Positions 1 to 9,565 of a stretch of DNA of 64,000 nucleotides are shown piece by piece (the stretch's first letter is position 1; each line of letters opens with the position of its first letter). Origin of the DNA: Flavisolibacter ginsengisoli DSM 18119. Lineage in GTDB: Bacteria > Bacteroidota > Bacteroidia > Chitinophagales > Chitinophagaceae. The stretch is taken from contig NZ_FQUU01000001.1 in NCBI RefSeq assembly GCF_900129295.1, positions 62,001-126,000 of the forward strand, given 5' to 3'. A program made the translations under genes and the position numbers. Below the pieces are notes generated by a model. It ran no database searches. It saw only the letters and a list, made by a program, of their open reading frames with translations, and was not told the origin of the DNA.

Positions 1-2
1 AA

Positions 3-539
3 GATATACTGCTGAACATATTAAAAGAGATATATAGCAAGAAAATAGAAGCAAGTAAAATACGAATACATGGTAATCTTCACCTCCAGCAGATCTTATT
101 TACCGGGAAAGATATTGCAATACATGATTTTGGTGGTAACCCACATCGCAATTACAGTGAAAGAAGACTAAAGCGATCGGCATTCCGTGATGTAGCATCA
201 ATGATACGATCATTTTATTATGTTGCCCATAAGACCTTTCTTAATAGCAACCAGTTTGATAAAGATGAAATGAATGCATTACTGCCTTTTGCTACAATAT
301 GGTCACACTATATGAGCGGGTTCTTTTTAAAGGCATACCTGGAAAAAAGTAAGGGCAATAGCTTTATTCCTGAAAACAGGTCTGAACTTGAAATATTGAT
401 CAGGACCCAACTTTTAGAAGGAGCAATCAACGACCTTAATTTTGAATTAAACCATAGGCCTGAATATATTTTTATCCCATTAAAAATTATTGATGCGATA
501 GTTAACCCGGTGGAAACAAAAAAAATCCCCGTGGCTTAA
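3..539 (+). CDS. Trehalose synthase/maltokinase, C-terminal part (5' end outside window)
   Basis: The reading frame is open from the first bases of the window, so this is the last 178 residues of a longer protein. The stretch 'SERRLKRS..RDVASMIRSFYY' and the C-terminal 'YLEKSKGNSFIPE' block are typical of the aminoglycoside-phosphotransferase-like maltokinase domain (Mak/Pep2), which in many Bacteroidota is fused to trehalose synthase TreS. The family makes maltose-1-phosphate from maltose and ATP. The catalytic loop normally reads HGD; here it is HGN (Asn codon 75-77), and the usual DFE is DFG (126-134), so kinase activity is doubtful. Whether the missing N-terminal part is a TreS domain cannot be seen. 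The stop codon lies inside the hairpin of the oppositely oriented small RNA terminator. Confidence 0.8.
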   Translation, partial: DILLNILKEIYSKKIEASKIRIHGNLHLQQILFTGKDIAIHDFGGNPHRNYSERRLKRSAFRDVASMIRSFYYVAHKTFLNSNQFDKDEMNALLPFATIWSHYMSGFFLKAYLEKSKGNSFIPENRSELEILIRTQLLEGAINDLNFELNHRPEYIFIPLKIIDAIVNPVETKKIPVA

Positions 540-547
540 CACGGGGA
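518..547 (-). terminator. Intrinsic terminator of the minus-strand small RNA (copy A)
   Basis: Perfect 8-bp stem TCCCCGTG (526-533) / CACGGGGA (540-547) with a 6-nt loop. Read on the minus strand it is followed by eight U (518-525). It overlaps the last codons and stop of the maltokinase gene. The plus-strand side has no U tract, so it acts on minus-strand transcripts. Confidence 0.8.
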
Positions 548-794
548 CAAATATTGTCAGGCGATCAGTCTTGGCTGTTTGTATGGTTGATCATTATTGG
601 ACGCCTGGGTTCTCAAAGGTTCGGATAAGGATAGGATTGGATTTAAACGGTCTTCTAAGGATAATCAGAACATTGGTTATTCGAAAGGATAAGGAAAGAA
701 GTTGACTGATATTGGATTTAGTTTTGGTTTTTCAGGACTTGGATAGTTCGGTTTTCTGGACATTGGATGGATTGATATGTATCAATCAACTTCT
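518..794 (-). ncRNA. Putative A/C-rich small RNA, copy A of a two-copy family
   Basis: This 277-nt stretch has no convincing ORF and is very poor in C on the plus strand, so the minus-strand RNA would be A/C-rich and G-poor. It is homologous by eye, over its whole length, to 37410-37683 on the other strand, including 20 identical bases (697-716). A Bacteroidota-type promoter ends four bases before the predicted first base (794), and a hairpin plus U8 closes the other end. The predicted 5' end AGAAGUUGA (794-786) can pair with UCAACUUCU (705-697). A smaller hairpin GATTGATA/TATCAATC lies inside. Runs of AUCC and AACC recur. No known RNA family is recognised; it does not look like 6S RNA, because the 5' end pairs internally and not with the 3' end. 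Confidence 0.65.
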
Positions 795-798
795 GACA

Positions 799-829
799 CA
801 AAAATAGCTCAGCCTGCTATACAAGGCAA
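799..829 (-). promoter_or_regulatory. Promoter of small RNA copy A
   Basis: Minus strand: -33 TTG (829-827), 20-nt spacer, -7 TATTTTTG (806-799), a perfect match to the Bacteroidota TAnnTTTG consensus. The predicted start is at 794, four bases after the box, exactly as in copy B. Confidence 0.6.
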
Positions 830-962
830 TGGCATTTTTGCCCTATTTTTTTATTATGGTTTTTACTTAAAAGCCACATTATTATTAGTGTGATTACGAA
901 TCAGGGCACGTAGATATACGAAAGTTGTATAGCAGAATAAATAGAATCTAATAGTAATAGAG

Positions 963-1766
963 TTAGAGCGATCCATTGAGCCGACCCCTTTTAGTGCTGT
1001 CATATACAAACCTGACCTTTGCACTTTTCACTTCAGTGGAAGATAGAAACAATTGGTATCGCCGCTCCCCTGCAGTTACTATCAGCAATGCAGTATTAGG
1101 AGGAATAGAGCCGAGATTTTCAGCGATCATTTCAACTTCCTGGAATCTATGTTGCAGGTCGATAGTTACTGTTGCAGTTATAGGCTTAGCTGTTAATCTT
1201 TGGTGTGTTAGAATCATCTGGCCGTTTACAAGCACCGAAATAGAATCTCCATCTATTTCATTATTATCATAGAAATCCAGCCTGAGTGTACCCGTATCTA
1301 CCGCAACTTCAGGTATTTCCTTAAATGCAGATTCTTTGATTCGTGATAACACGATAGTGCCGTCTTCACAACTAATGTTGGTTCCTAAAATCACACCTGT
1401 CCATCCACCAGAAAGTGTTTCTAATTTGCCTTCACGCCTATAAACAAGCTGGTATTTTTTTATGCATACCCTACACTCCGGCCGGATTTTAAAAGTTGTA
1501 ACTTCTTCTTCCTGCATCACTATTTTTTTCTCATCAGGGTTATACGACCCCTTAAAGTTCTTTTTTACATAGTTATCAATATCCATATAATGATACGAAT
1601 CCCCAGTTACTTCTGTTCCTGAATTGGTTATTTGTAATTCGATATTATTTATGGGGAAACAGCCACCGGCCATTGTAAGGGTTCCTTTCCAGAATCCATT
1701 TATATTTTGTGCATTGATACATTGTGATAATAATAAAAGAACCAGTATGACAAGGTTGCGTTTCAC
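963..1766 (-). CDS. Secreted protein of unknown function
   Basis: 267 residues with a clear signal peptide (hydrophobic residues 5-15, cleavage after 'CINAQ'). The N-terminal half begins 'NINGFWKGTLTMAGG', a beta-rich start of the type seen in lipocalin-like exported proteins, and holds four cysteines. The C-terminal half from about residue 160 ('LRLDFYDNNEIDGDSISVLVNG') matches a domain I recall from many Bacteroidota exported proteins; its role is unknown to me. It stands alone on the minus strand, with its own -7 box upstream and a terminator separating it from amtB. Probably envelope-located; no enzymatic motif is visible. Confidence 0.7.
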   Translation of the reverse strand: MKRNLVILVLLLLSQCINAQNINGFWKGTLTMAGGCFPINNIELQITNSGTEVTGDSYHYMDIDNYVKKNFKGSYNPDEKKIVMQEEEVTTFKIRPECRVCIKKYQLVYRREGKLETLSGGWTGVILGTNISCEDGTIVLSRIKESAFKEIPEVAVDTGTLRLDFYDNNEIDGDSISVLVNGQMILTHQRLTAKPITATVTIDLQHRFQEVEMIAENLGSIPPNTALLIVTAGERRYQLFLSSTEVKSAKVRFVYDSTKRGRLNGSL

Positions 1767-1802
1767 ATAAGGAATTTACTACTATTTCCTGCGGTGGATT
1801 CA

Positions 1803-1810
1803 CAAAGTTA
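1803..1810 (-). promoter_or_regulatory. -7 box for the secreted protein gene
   Basis: TAACTTTG on the minus strand matches TAnnTTTG; the predicted transcript would begin about 30 nt before the start codon at 1766. At the -33 position the sequence is ATG where TTG is expected, so the match is partial. Confidence 0.4.
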
Positions 1811-1846
1811 TGTGAACCCTATTGACGGAACATTCATAAAGCTCTT

Positions 1847-1883
1847 ATAATAAAACAGTAAAGCCAGGAATCCTGGCTTTACT
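1847..1883 (-). terminator. Terminator of the porin-amtB operon
   Basis: Almost perfect palindrome: arms 1857-1869 and 1871-1883 (AGTAAAGCCAGGA and its complement), followed on the minus strand by a U-rich tract. It lies 36 bases beyond the amtB stop. Confidence 0.8.
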
Positions 1884-1918
1884 CAATCAATGAAAAAGAA
1901 TACTTATGACTTCTTATG

Positions 1919-3301
1919 CTAATTAACAATTTCCTCTTCAACCAACCCTTCTTTTGTAGCTACCAAAAGGGTACCCTGTACATATTTTTCATTATGTTGG
2001 GTGGCATCTAGCCCTTCTTCTTCTTCTTTGCCGCTTACCCGGATAGGCACGAAGAAATTGATCAATTTAAAAATGAGAAAAGAAACCGTAAAGCTATAGG
2101 TTACTGCTATTGCCATTGCCTTAGCCTGTATAAGGAAAAATGAAAAATTTCCATTGGCCCAACCATTAGCACCTGCAGCATTAACAGCTGTGGTAGCAAA
2201 AATTCCAGTCATAAGCATGCCCACCATTCCACCAATACCATGGCAGGGAAAAACGTCCAGGGTATCATCTACATCAGATTTGGATTTGAAATGCACTGCC
2301 AGGTTAGAGATTACAGCAGCTACCACACCTATAAAAATACTTTGAGGGATAGCTACAAATCCGGCAGCAGGGGTAATAGCCACCAGGCCAACAACCGCAC
2401 CTACACAAAAACCTACAACAGAGGGCTTCTTACCTCTCATGATATCGAAGAACATCCATGACAGGCCAGCAGCCGCTGCTGCAGTATTAGTAGTGGAGAA
2501 GGCGGAAACTGCAAGCGCATTAGCACCTAATGCAGATCCTGCATTAAAACCGAACCATCCAAACCAAAGAAGACCTGTTCCTATCAATACATAAGGTATA
2601 TTGGCAGGTACATTTTCCTTTTGTTCAATATGAGATTGTCTTCTTTTTAATACAAGAGCACCTGCAAGTGCAGCACATCCTGCAGAAATATGTACAACAG
2701 TTCCCCCTGCAAAATCCAGTGCTCCCATTTTAAACAAAAATCCATTTGGGTGCCAGCTCCAATGGGCTAAGGGTGCATATACCAATAAACTAAAAAGAAC
2801 AGTAAATAAAACATAGGCAGTAAATCGCATTCTTTCGGCAATGGCACCTACAACTAATCCAGGAGTAATAATAGCAAACATCAATTGAAACATGGAAAAT
2901 AATGGCTTTGGAATTGTTGTAGCCAGCCCCCATGGCTCACCTGAAGCAACATCCTTATAAAAAAGATGTGTCATGGGGTTACCTATAAATCCACCAATAG
3001 AAGTTCCGAAACATAAACTATAACCAACTACGATCCACAAAACACCAACCACCCCTGCAGCTACAATACTCTTCATCATAGTAGAGAGTACATTTTTACG
3101 GTTTACCATACCCCCATAAAAAAACGCAAGGCCAGGGGTCATGAGAAAAACAAGAGCAGTGGAAACAAGGATCCATGCTATATCTGCACTATTATATTGC
3201 CCTTTATCAAAATTGGGGAGAGAAGGTACAAATACGGCTGCTAATGCTATGCAGGCCAATACAAGAAAAGGAGCGGAAGATTTTAAGTTCAGTTTTTTCA
3301 T
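1919..3301 (-). CDS. amtB: Ammonium transporter AmtB
   Basis: 460-residue Amt/Mep/Rh channel of the inner membrane that brings ammonium into the cell. About eleven membrane helices are readable. The twin pore histidines are present in 'VVHISAG' (His204) and 'CHGIGGMVG' (His354). The first hydrophobic stretch (9-27) may be an extra helix or a cleaved signal. It follows the porin gene by 29 bases on the same strand, so the two are surely co-transcribed. No glnB/PII gene adjoins it, although amtB-glnB pairing is common. The divergent neighbour is gltB, which fits a shared nitrogen role. Confidence 0.95.
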   Translation of the reverse strand: MKKLNLKSSAPFLVLACIALAAVFVPSLPNFDKGQYNSADIAWILVSTALVFLMTPGLAFFYGGMVNRKNVLSTMMKSIVAAGVVGVLWIVVGYSLCFGTSIGGFIGNPMTHLFYKDVASGEPWGLATTIPKPLFSMFQLMFAIITPGLVVGAIAERMRFTAYVLFTVLFSLLVYAPLAHWSWHPNGFLFKMGALDFAGGTVVHISAGCAALAGALVLKRRQSHIEQKENVPANIPYVLIGTGLLWFGWFGFNAGSALGANALAVSAFSTTNTAAAAAGLSWMFFDIMRGKKPSVVGFCVGAVVGLVAITPAAGFVAIPQSIFIGVVAAVISNLAVHFKSKSDVDDTLDVFPCHGIGGMVGMLMTGIFATTAVNAAGANGWANGNFSFFLIQAKAMAIAVTYSFTVSFLIFKLINFFVPIRVSGKEEEEGLDATQHNEKYVQGTLLVATKEGLVEEEIVN

Positions 3302-3330
3302 TGATTTAATATTTATAGTGAATAATTCAT

Positions 3331-4395
3331 TTAGAATTGATAAACAGCCGCTAATAAAATATTGGATGCGGTTTTGGAAGGGTTGCTGTTTTTATTGGTG
3401 AACAGGTATTTACTTGCCTTATCTATTCGGAGCTCGGGAATGAAAATAAAATTGTCGACTTTGAAATTTGCAGATAGCGTACTCGCTATTACTGTACCAC
3501 CAACGGGGGATGAACTGTATACTTTTAAACCATCTTTATCACTGAAGTATTCCTCCCTGAGTGTTAGACCGAAATGAGAAGAAGCATCAAAATTCAGGTA
3601 TAATGCAGAGCCCCACCAGTTCTTATTCTTATCATATGCCTTATTCCCCAGGTAAATACTGGTATTGTTATAAGTTCCATTGAAAGCAAGGTTGAAATGA
3701 TCTGAAAGCTTACTGGTAAAAACTACATCATATTGTTTTGTTTTTGTAGTATCTATATTCTCACTGTTTACATAGTTAAAATAGGCTTTGAAAACATCAG
3801 ATGGGGCAAAGCTATACTGAGCTATGAATGCTTTTTTATTGATGAATCCATCAGGTACATATTTGTAATCCGTAGGATTGGCCAGGCCTATCATTAATCC
3901 ATGAGGACCATAATTCGCTTCACCTTTTACCCCTGTATGTGAAAACGGTCCATTGGTAAACATATAGGACATACTATAGTTACGGTTCAAATAGGCATCA
4001 AGAACTTCATATCCTACATGTGTTGACCAACTACCTGCAGTAAACTTCAACCAACTTGCAGGAGAATAACTAATATATAATTGCTTAATGGCGGCTGATA
4101 TACCATCATCAGTATAGGAAAACTCTTTTGCTCTTTTTCCAAAGCCAAGGTCAGTTACCAATTCCACCTTAGGTGTTTTATAATCGAATTTTACACTGGC
4201 CATGCCTGGTTCGAAAGTGTTGTGTGAATTGGTGAAAGAAGTAAGGTTGTTGGATTTTGATTTTCCAAAATCGTATTTATAATAAACATCGGCAGACCCT
4301 GAAATAATAAGCGAAGGTTTGGTTAAGGAATCTTGTGCAAATGCCATATTTAAGGCTGATACGGCAATGCCTGAAGAGATAATTTTTCTTAACAT
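3331..4395 (-). CDS. Outer-membrane porin-like beta-barrel protein
   Basis: 354 residues with a signal peptide (cleavage near 'NMAFAQ') and alternating hydrophobic/polar strands ending in an aromatic residue ('LLAAVYQF'), as expected for a barrel recognised by the BAM machinery. It resembles the 'putative beta-barrel porin-2' group that often accompanies amtB in Bacteroidota, which suggests it lets ammonium or small nitrogen compounds through the outer membrane; that role is inferred from context. It is the first gene of the porin-amtB operon and is preceded by an unusual structured leader. Confidence 0.8.
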   Translation of the reverse strand: MLRKIISSGIAVSALNMAFAQDSLTKPSLIISGSADVYYKYDFGKSKSNNLTSFTNSHNTFEPGMASVKFDYKTPKVELVTDLGFGKRAKEFSYTDDGISAAIKQLYISYSPASWLKFTAGSWSTHVGYEVLDAYLNRNYSMSYMFTNGPFSHTGVKGEANYGPHGLMIGLANPTDYKYVPDGFINKKAFIAQYSFAPSDVFKAYFNYVNSENIDTTKTKQYDVVFTSKLSDHFNLAFNGTYNNTSIYLGNKAYDKNKNWWGSALYLNFDASSHFGLTLREEYFSDKDGLKVYSSSPVGGTVIASTLSANFKVDNFIFIPELRIDKASKYLFTNKNSNPSKTASNILLAAVYQF

Positions 4396-4957
4396 TGTGA
4401 TGGTATTTAAGTTAAAAAAGAAGGTATTGCCTGCCCTAAGCTTGTTCCAGAAGCTTAAATAGTTGCAAGCAATACCTTTTGTTTATTTGTTCTTTCTGCT
4501 TTCTCCGCGGAAATCACAGAATTAGATTTTTCTGTAAAACTTTTACAAACCGTAAATCTTTCTATTACCAGCCCAATTTATCCCAGCTTTTACATCATTT
4601 ACTTTTCTAAAAGTAGTTAACCTATACATTTATTTCAAATATTTTTTATGATAATGTGTGTTTCATGTTTAAAATTCTACCTATTAAAACAAATAATCTG
4701 ATTAATTACATGGTTTAAAGTTAAATCGCAATACTTTATTCAAATATTTGGGCATAAATAATATATATTATTCAATTTAATATTAAAGAAGCCAAAGGTC
4801 TTATTACTACTTCCAGTACATTCCTTTATGCTTTAGAAACCGTAATTCTTGAAAATAATGGAGTGGAAAAGGGATTTTACTCTGTGCTGAATTAGTATAT
4901 TCGTAAGGTTCGCTTGCTATCAATTATTCAACAGTTAACGCCTTAAAGTAATTAGAT
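4396..4957. other. AT-rich divergent intergenic region between porin-amtB and gltBD
   Basis: 562 bases without a gene. It must hold the promoters of two nitrogen-related operons facing apart. The hairpin at 4421-4478 is the only strong structure; from 4560 to 4900 I find very AT-rich sequence and no perfect TAnnTTTG box on either strand. Confidence 0.6.
4413..4478 (-). promoter_or_regulatory. Terminator-like hairpin in the porin-amtB leader
   Basis: On the minus strand a 10-bp stem (4478-4469 with 4430-4421) encloses a second 7-bp hairpin (AAGCTTA 4457-4451 with TAAGCTT 4443-4437). It is followed by CTTTTTT (4420-4414) and then, 18 bases later, the porin ATG. That is the shape of an intrinsic terminator inside a 5' leader, i.e. 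possible attenuation. A U-rich tract also flanks the other side (4477-4490), so it could work in both directions. Confidence 0.5.
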
Positions 4958-7900
4958 ATGGTAAGCAACACAGGTCTTTATTCTCCCTCCTTTGAACACG
5001 ATTCCTGCGGAATAGGTTTTGTTGCCAATATAAAAAGTTCCAAATCTCACCAGATTGTTTCAGATGCATTAACCATTCTCGAAAACATGGAGCACAGGGG
5101 TGCTTGTGGATGTGAGAATAATACCGGTGATGGTGCCGGAATAATGATACAGGTACCTCATGAATTCTTTTTTGATGAGTGTAGTAAACTGGGAGTTCAC
5201 CTACCCGCCTTTGGAAAATATGGTATAGGCGTTTTATTTTTTCCTAAGGATATCCGGCTGAAAGAAGAATGCAGGGATATCTTCAATCGCTGTGCTGAAA
5301 AGTTGTCATTGGAAGTATTAGTATACAGAAAAGTTCCGGTTGATGCAGATACTATAGGCTTTACTGCACTGAGCGTGGAGCCGGAGATGGAACATGTAAT
5401 TGTTACTTGTCCAGACCACATAACCAATCCGGAAGATTTTGAACGTAAACTGTTTTTGTTACGCAATTATGCTTCACATACTATAAATAATACAGTAAAA
5501 CGTGATGCAGTTGGATTTTACATAGCGTCACTTTCCTATAAAACAATTGTATATAAAGGCCAGCTAACCAGCAAACAGGTAAGAGAATATTTTCCTGACC
5601 TAAGGAATAAAAGAATGGTATCAGCATTTGGACTGGTACACTCACGCTTTGCTACCAATACGTTTCCTTCCTGGAAGTTGGCTCAACCATTTCGGTTTAT
5701 TGCGCATAATGGTGAAATCAATACACTACAGGGTAATTTAAACTGGCTTAAGACAAGTGAAAGAAATTTCACTTCGCCCTACTTCACAAAAGAAGAGATG
5801 GACATGCTTTTGCCAATCATTACTGAAGGGCAGTCTGATTCAGCCTGCCTTGATAATATGATAGAGCTCCTGACACTTTGCGGCAGATCTCTTCCTCATG
5901 TAATGATGATGCTTATACCTGAAGCCTGGGATGATAATGATCTTATGGATCCTTTGAAAAAAGCCTTTTATGAATTTCATGCCTCATTTATGGAACCCTG
6001 GGATGGACCGGCTTCCATCTCATTCACCAATGGAAAGATAATAGGTGCTACCCTGGATAGAAATGGCCTAAGGCCTTCCCGCTATTGCGTTACCAAAGAC
6101 GACAGGGTTATAATGGCGTCGGAAACTGGTGTACTTCCTGTTGATCCTTCTATGATCCTTGAAAAGGGAAGACTACAGCCAGGTAAAATGTTTGTGGTGG
6201 ACCTGGAACAGGGAAGAATTATAAGTGATGAAGAATTAAAACAAACCATTTGTTCACAGAAACCATATGGTGACTGGTTAAATAAATATAAGATCAGGCT
6301 GGAAGAACTTCCCGAACCCCGTGTACAATTTACAGATCTGCATCATGAACAGGTTTTTAAATACCAGAAAGCTTTTGGATATTCTGCAGAGGACCTTGAT
6401 ACAATCATAACTCCCATGGCGCTTGATGGTAAAGAACCACTAGGATCAATGGGTTCTGATGTTCCCCTGGCTATCTTAAGTGATCAGCCCCAACACCTGA
6501 GCAGCTATTTTAAACAGTTGTTTGCACAGGTCACCAACCCTCCTATTGATCCCATAAGAGAGAGAATGGTGATGTCGCTGGCAACTTTTGTTGGTAACAA
6601 TGGTAATTTATTAAACGAAGATCCCCTGTCCTGCCATAGTGTGGCTTTAAAACAGCCCGTACTTTCCAACCATGAAATGGAGACACTGCGGAGTATAGAT
6701 ACGGGTATTTTCCAGGCTAAGACTTTGCAATCCTATTTCCGCGCAGATGGCAGAAATGGTTCATTAAAAAGAGGGCTTGACCGTTTATGCCGTTATGCTA
6801 CAGATGCAGTTGAGGATGGGTTTGAAGTATTGATCATTTCTGACCGGGCCATTGATTCAGAACACGCACCTATTCCTTCGTTATTAGCTACTGCGGCTGT
6901 TCACCATCACCTTATCAGAAAAGGACTTCGTGGCCAGGTTGGGCTGGTTATTGAAGCAGGAGATGTCTGGGAGGTTCATCACTTTGCGTGCCTGATCGGT
7001 TTTGGAGCTACTGCTATTAATCCATACCTGGCATTATCTACTATTAATGATCTTAATGAATCTAAAAAGCTGGGGCATGTTCATGATGTAAAGCAGTTGA
7101 CAAAAAATTACATCAAGGCTGTCAATGATGGATTGTTGAAAGTGTTTTCAAAAATGGGCATCTCGACGCTTCAGTCCTACCAGGGTGCGCAAATCTTTGA
7201 GATCATAGGGCTGAACAGATCTGTAGTGGATCAATACTTCACAGGCGCCACTTCAAGGATTGAAGGAATGGGCATTGATGAAATAGCTAAAGAAGCATTG
7301 GCCAAACACCATTTTGCATTTACTAAAAAAACACAACCCATAGAGCGCTTACCCATAGGTGGTATCTATGAATGGAAACGAAAAGGTGAGTTTCATTTAT
7401 TTAATCCTCAAACCATTCATTTGTTGCAGTATGCTACCAAAATGAATGATTATACAACTTTTAAAAAATATTCTAAGCTTGTTAATGACCAGTCCCAACG
7501 GGCCTGTACGTTGAGAAGCCTGTTCCAGTTTAAAAGGAACCGCCAGGCTATTTCCATTGAAGAAGTAGAACCTGCAGAAAACATATATAAGAGGTTTGCT
7601 ACCGGCGCTATGAGCTTTGGGTCGATCTCTCATGAAGCCCATTCCACGCTTGCCATAGCAATGAATCGTATTGGCGCAAAAAGCAATACTGGTGAAGGTG
7701 GGGAAGATGAACTCAGGTATGAGCCTTTGCCTAATGGCGATTCGATGAGATCAGCCATCAAGCAAGTGGCGTCTGCCCGTTTTGGTGTAACGAGTTATTA
7801 TCTTTCCATGGCAGATGAGTTGCAGATCAAAATGGCCCAGGGAGCAAAACCTGGAGAGGGAGGACAATTACCCGGCCACAAAGTAGATGAATGGATAGGA

Positions 7901-9481
7901 AAGGTTCGGCATTCAACTCCGGGTGTTGGTTTGATTTCTCCACCCCCACATCATGACATTTATTCTATTGAAGATCTTGCCCAGTTAATCTTTGATTTAA
8001 AAAATGCTAACCGTGAAGCAAGGATCAGTGTGAAGCTGGTTTCAAAAGCTGGAGTAGGCACTATTGCTGCGGGTGTAGCCAAAGCCAAGGCGGATGTTAT
8101 TTTGATAGCTGGACATGATGGAGGCACAGGGGCTTCACCTATCAGCTCCATCAAACATGCAGGCTTACCCTGGGAAATGGGTCTTGCAGAAACACATCAG
8201 ACCCTGGTAAAAAATAAATTAAGAAGCAGGGTCGTAGTGCAATCAGACGGCCAGTTAAGAACAGGAAGAGATATTGCCATCGCCACTTTGTTGGGGGCGG
8301 AAGAATGGGGAATAGCAACTGCTGCCCTTATCGTGGAAGGCTGTATCATGATGCGTAAATGCCATTTAAATACCTGCCCTGTAGGTATAGCTACACAAGA
8401 TGCAGAATTAAGAAAACGTTTTAATGGTGATGCCGATCATGTAGTTAACTTTTTCAGGTTTATAACCGAGGAATTAAGAGAGATAATGGCAGAACTAGGA
8501 TTCCGTACCATTAATGAAATGGTGGGTCAGGTAGACAGTCTTGAAGCACGTCCGGATATTAAGCATTGGAAATATAGCAAACTTGACCTTTCACCTATTC
8601 TCTATAAAGAACCGCTTTCGTTATATACAGGTTTGTATAAGCAGGAAGAACAAGACCATGGATTAGAGAATATTCTTGATTGGAAATTAATTGAAGCTGC
8701 AAAACCTGCCCTGGAAAACAATGAAACTATTTCGGCTGCATTTAAAATACTAAATACAGATCGCACAGCCGGAACATTATTATCTAATGAGATTTCAAAA
8801 AAGTTCAAGTCTGCAGGGCTGCCTGATGATACCATTCATTTCAAATTTACTGGCACTGCAGGCCAAAGCTTTGGAGCTTTTGGGGCTAATGGCCTTACCC
8901 TTGAATTGGAAGGTGATGCAAACGACTATTTCGGAAAGGGACTTTCAGGAGCAAGGCTAGTAGTATATCCGCCAACTCAATCAACCTTTTCTCCGGAAGA
9001 AAATATTATTATCGGCAATGTTGCATTTTACGGCGCCACATCAGGCAATGCATATATAAGAGGAAAAGCAGGAGAGCGTTTTTGCGTACGCAATTCAGGT
9101 GTTAATGCTGTGGTGGAAAGTATAGGCGATCATGGCTGCGAATATATGACCGGGGGAAGGGTAGTTATTTTAGGTGAAACAGGTAGAAATTTTGCTGCTG
9201 GTATGAGTGGAGGTATTGCCTATGTGTACAATACAAAAGCGAATTTCGACATAATGTGCAATAAAGAAATGGTTGACCTTGACCTGGTAGAAGAAGCTGA
9301 CATAGATGAAATAAAAAAAATGATTATGGATCACTACAGGTTTACCGGAAGTACGGTTGCCAAATTTATCCTCGATGATTTTGACAACCAGCTTAAGAAT
9401 TTCATCAAAGTTTTTCCTAAAGATTACAAAAAAGTTCTGCAAGCTGACCTACGAAGAGAGCTTCAGAAAAACATCGCTTAA
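4958..9481 (+). CDS. gltB: Glutamate synthase, large (alpha) subunit
   Basis: 1507 residues, the usual length. It takes the amide nitrogen of glutamine and transfers it to 2-oxoglutarate. The class II amidotransferase domain begins at Cys17 ('EHDSCGIGF') after a 16-residue propeptide, so this ATG is right. The FMN-binding synthase domain includes '[12 protein letters not shown]' and '[10 protein letters not shown]'. The [3Fe-4S] cysteines are in '[15 protein letters not shown]'. A GXGXG beta-helix domain ends the protein ('[21 protein letters not shown]'). The gltD gene follows 84 bases downstream on the same strand. Confidence 0.98.
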   Translation: MVSNTGLYSPSFEHDSCGIGFVANIKSSKSHQIVSDALTILENMEHRGACGCENNTGDGAGIMIQVPHEFFFDECSKLGVHLPAFGKYGIGVLFFPKDIRLKEECRDIFNRCAEKLSLEVLVYRKVPVDADTIGFTALSVEPEMEHVIVTCPDHITNPEDFERKLFLLRNYASHTINNTVKRDAVGFYIASLSYKTIVYKGQLTSKQVREYFPDLRNKRMVSAFGLVHSRFATNTFPSWKLAQPFRFIAHNGEINTLQGNLNWLKTSERNFTSPYFTKEEMDMLLPIITEGQSDSACLDNMIELLTLCGRSLPHVMMMLIPEAWDDNDLMDPLKKAFYEFHASFMEPWDGPASISFTNGKIIGATLDRNGLRPSRYCVTKDDRVIMASETGVLPVDPSMILEKGRLQPGKMFVVDLEQGRIISDEELKQTICSQKPYGDWLNKYKIRLEELPEPRVQFTDLHHEQVFKYQKAFGYSAEDLDTIITPMALDGKEPLGSMGSDVPLAILSDQPQHLSSYFKQLFAQVTNPPIDPIRERMVMSLATFVGNNGNLLNEDPLSCHSVALKQPVLSNHEMETLRSIDTGIFQAKTLQSYFRADGRNGSLKRGLDRLCRYATDAVEDGFEVLIISDRAIDSEHAPIPSLLATAAVHHHLIRKGLRGQVGLVIEAGDVWEVHHFACLIGFGATAINPYLALSTINDLNESKKLGHVHDVKQLTKNYIKAVNDGLLKVFSKMGISTLQSYQGAQIFEIIGLNRSVVDQYFTGATSRIEGMGIDEIAKEALAKHHFAFTKKTQPIERLPIGGIYEWKRKGEFHLFNPQTIHLLQYATKMNDYTTFKKYSKLVNDQSQRACTLRSLFQFKRNRQAISIEEVEPAENIYKRFATGAMSFGSISHEAHSTLAIAMNRIGAKSNTGEGGEDELRYEPLPNGDSMRSAIKQVASARFGVTSYYLSMADELQIKMAQGAKPGEGGQLPGHKVDEWIGKVRHSTPGVGLISPPPHHDIYSIEDLAQLIFDLKNANREARISVKLVSKAGVGTIAAGVAKAKADVILIAGHDGGTGASPISSIKHAGLPWEMGLAETHQTLVKNKLRSRVVVQSDGQLRTGRDIAIATLLGAEEWGIATAALIVEGCIMMRKCHLNTCPVGIATQDAELRKRFNGDADHVVNFFRFITEELREIMAELGFRTINEMVGQVDSLEARPDIKHWKYSKLDLSPILYKEPLSLYTGLYKQEEQDHGLENILDWKLIEAAKPALENNETISAAFKILNTDRTAGTLLSNEISKKFKSAGLPDDTIHFKFTGTAGQSFGAFGANGLTLELEGDANDYFGKGLSGARLVVYPPTQSTFSPEENIIIGNVAFYGATSGNAYIRGKAGERFCVRNSGVNAVVESIGDHGCEYMTGGRVVILGETGRNFAAGMSGGIAYVYNTKANFDIMCNKEMVDLDLVEEADIDEIKKMIMDHYRFTGSTVAKFILDDFDNQLKNFIKVFPKDYKKVLQADLRRELQKNIA

Positions 9482-9565
9482 GGACGCTTGCTTTTGCTGC
9501 TATTTGAAGCTAACGATTGCTGCTATATTGATTCGTGTATTACTGTAAAATAAAAACATTATTTC

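Noticed and set aside
623-640. Four GG tracts with 3-4 base loops on the plus strand (two-tier G-quadruplex)
   Set aside because: Only the C-rich strand has promoter and terminator, and copy B keeps the pattern poorly. I treat it as a by-product of the strand bias.
976-1272. 98-codon plus-strand frame
   Set aside because: Lies entirely antisense to the secreted-protein gene, which has a signal peptide and coherent domains; the frame has no protein-like features.
4438-4456. Twin AAGCTT sites as a restriction-modification or regulator site
   Set aside because: Better explained as the arms of the inner hairpin in the porin-amtB leader.
5197-9442. Several minus-strand frames across gltB
   Set aside because: All are shadows of a gene with intact catalytic and iron-sulfur motifs.
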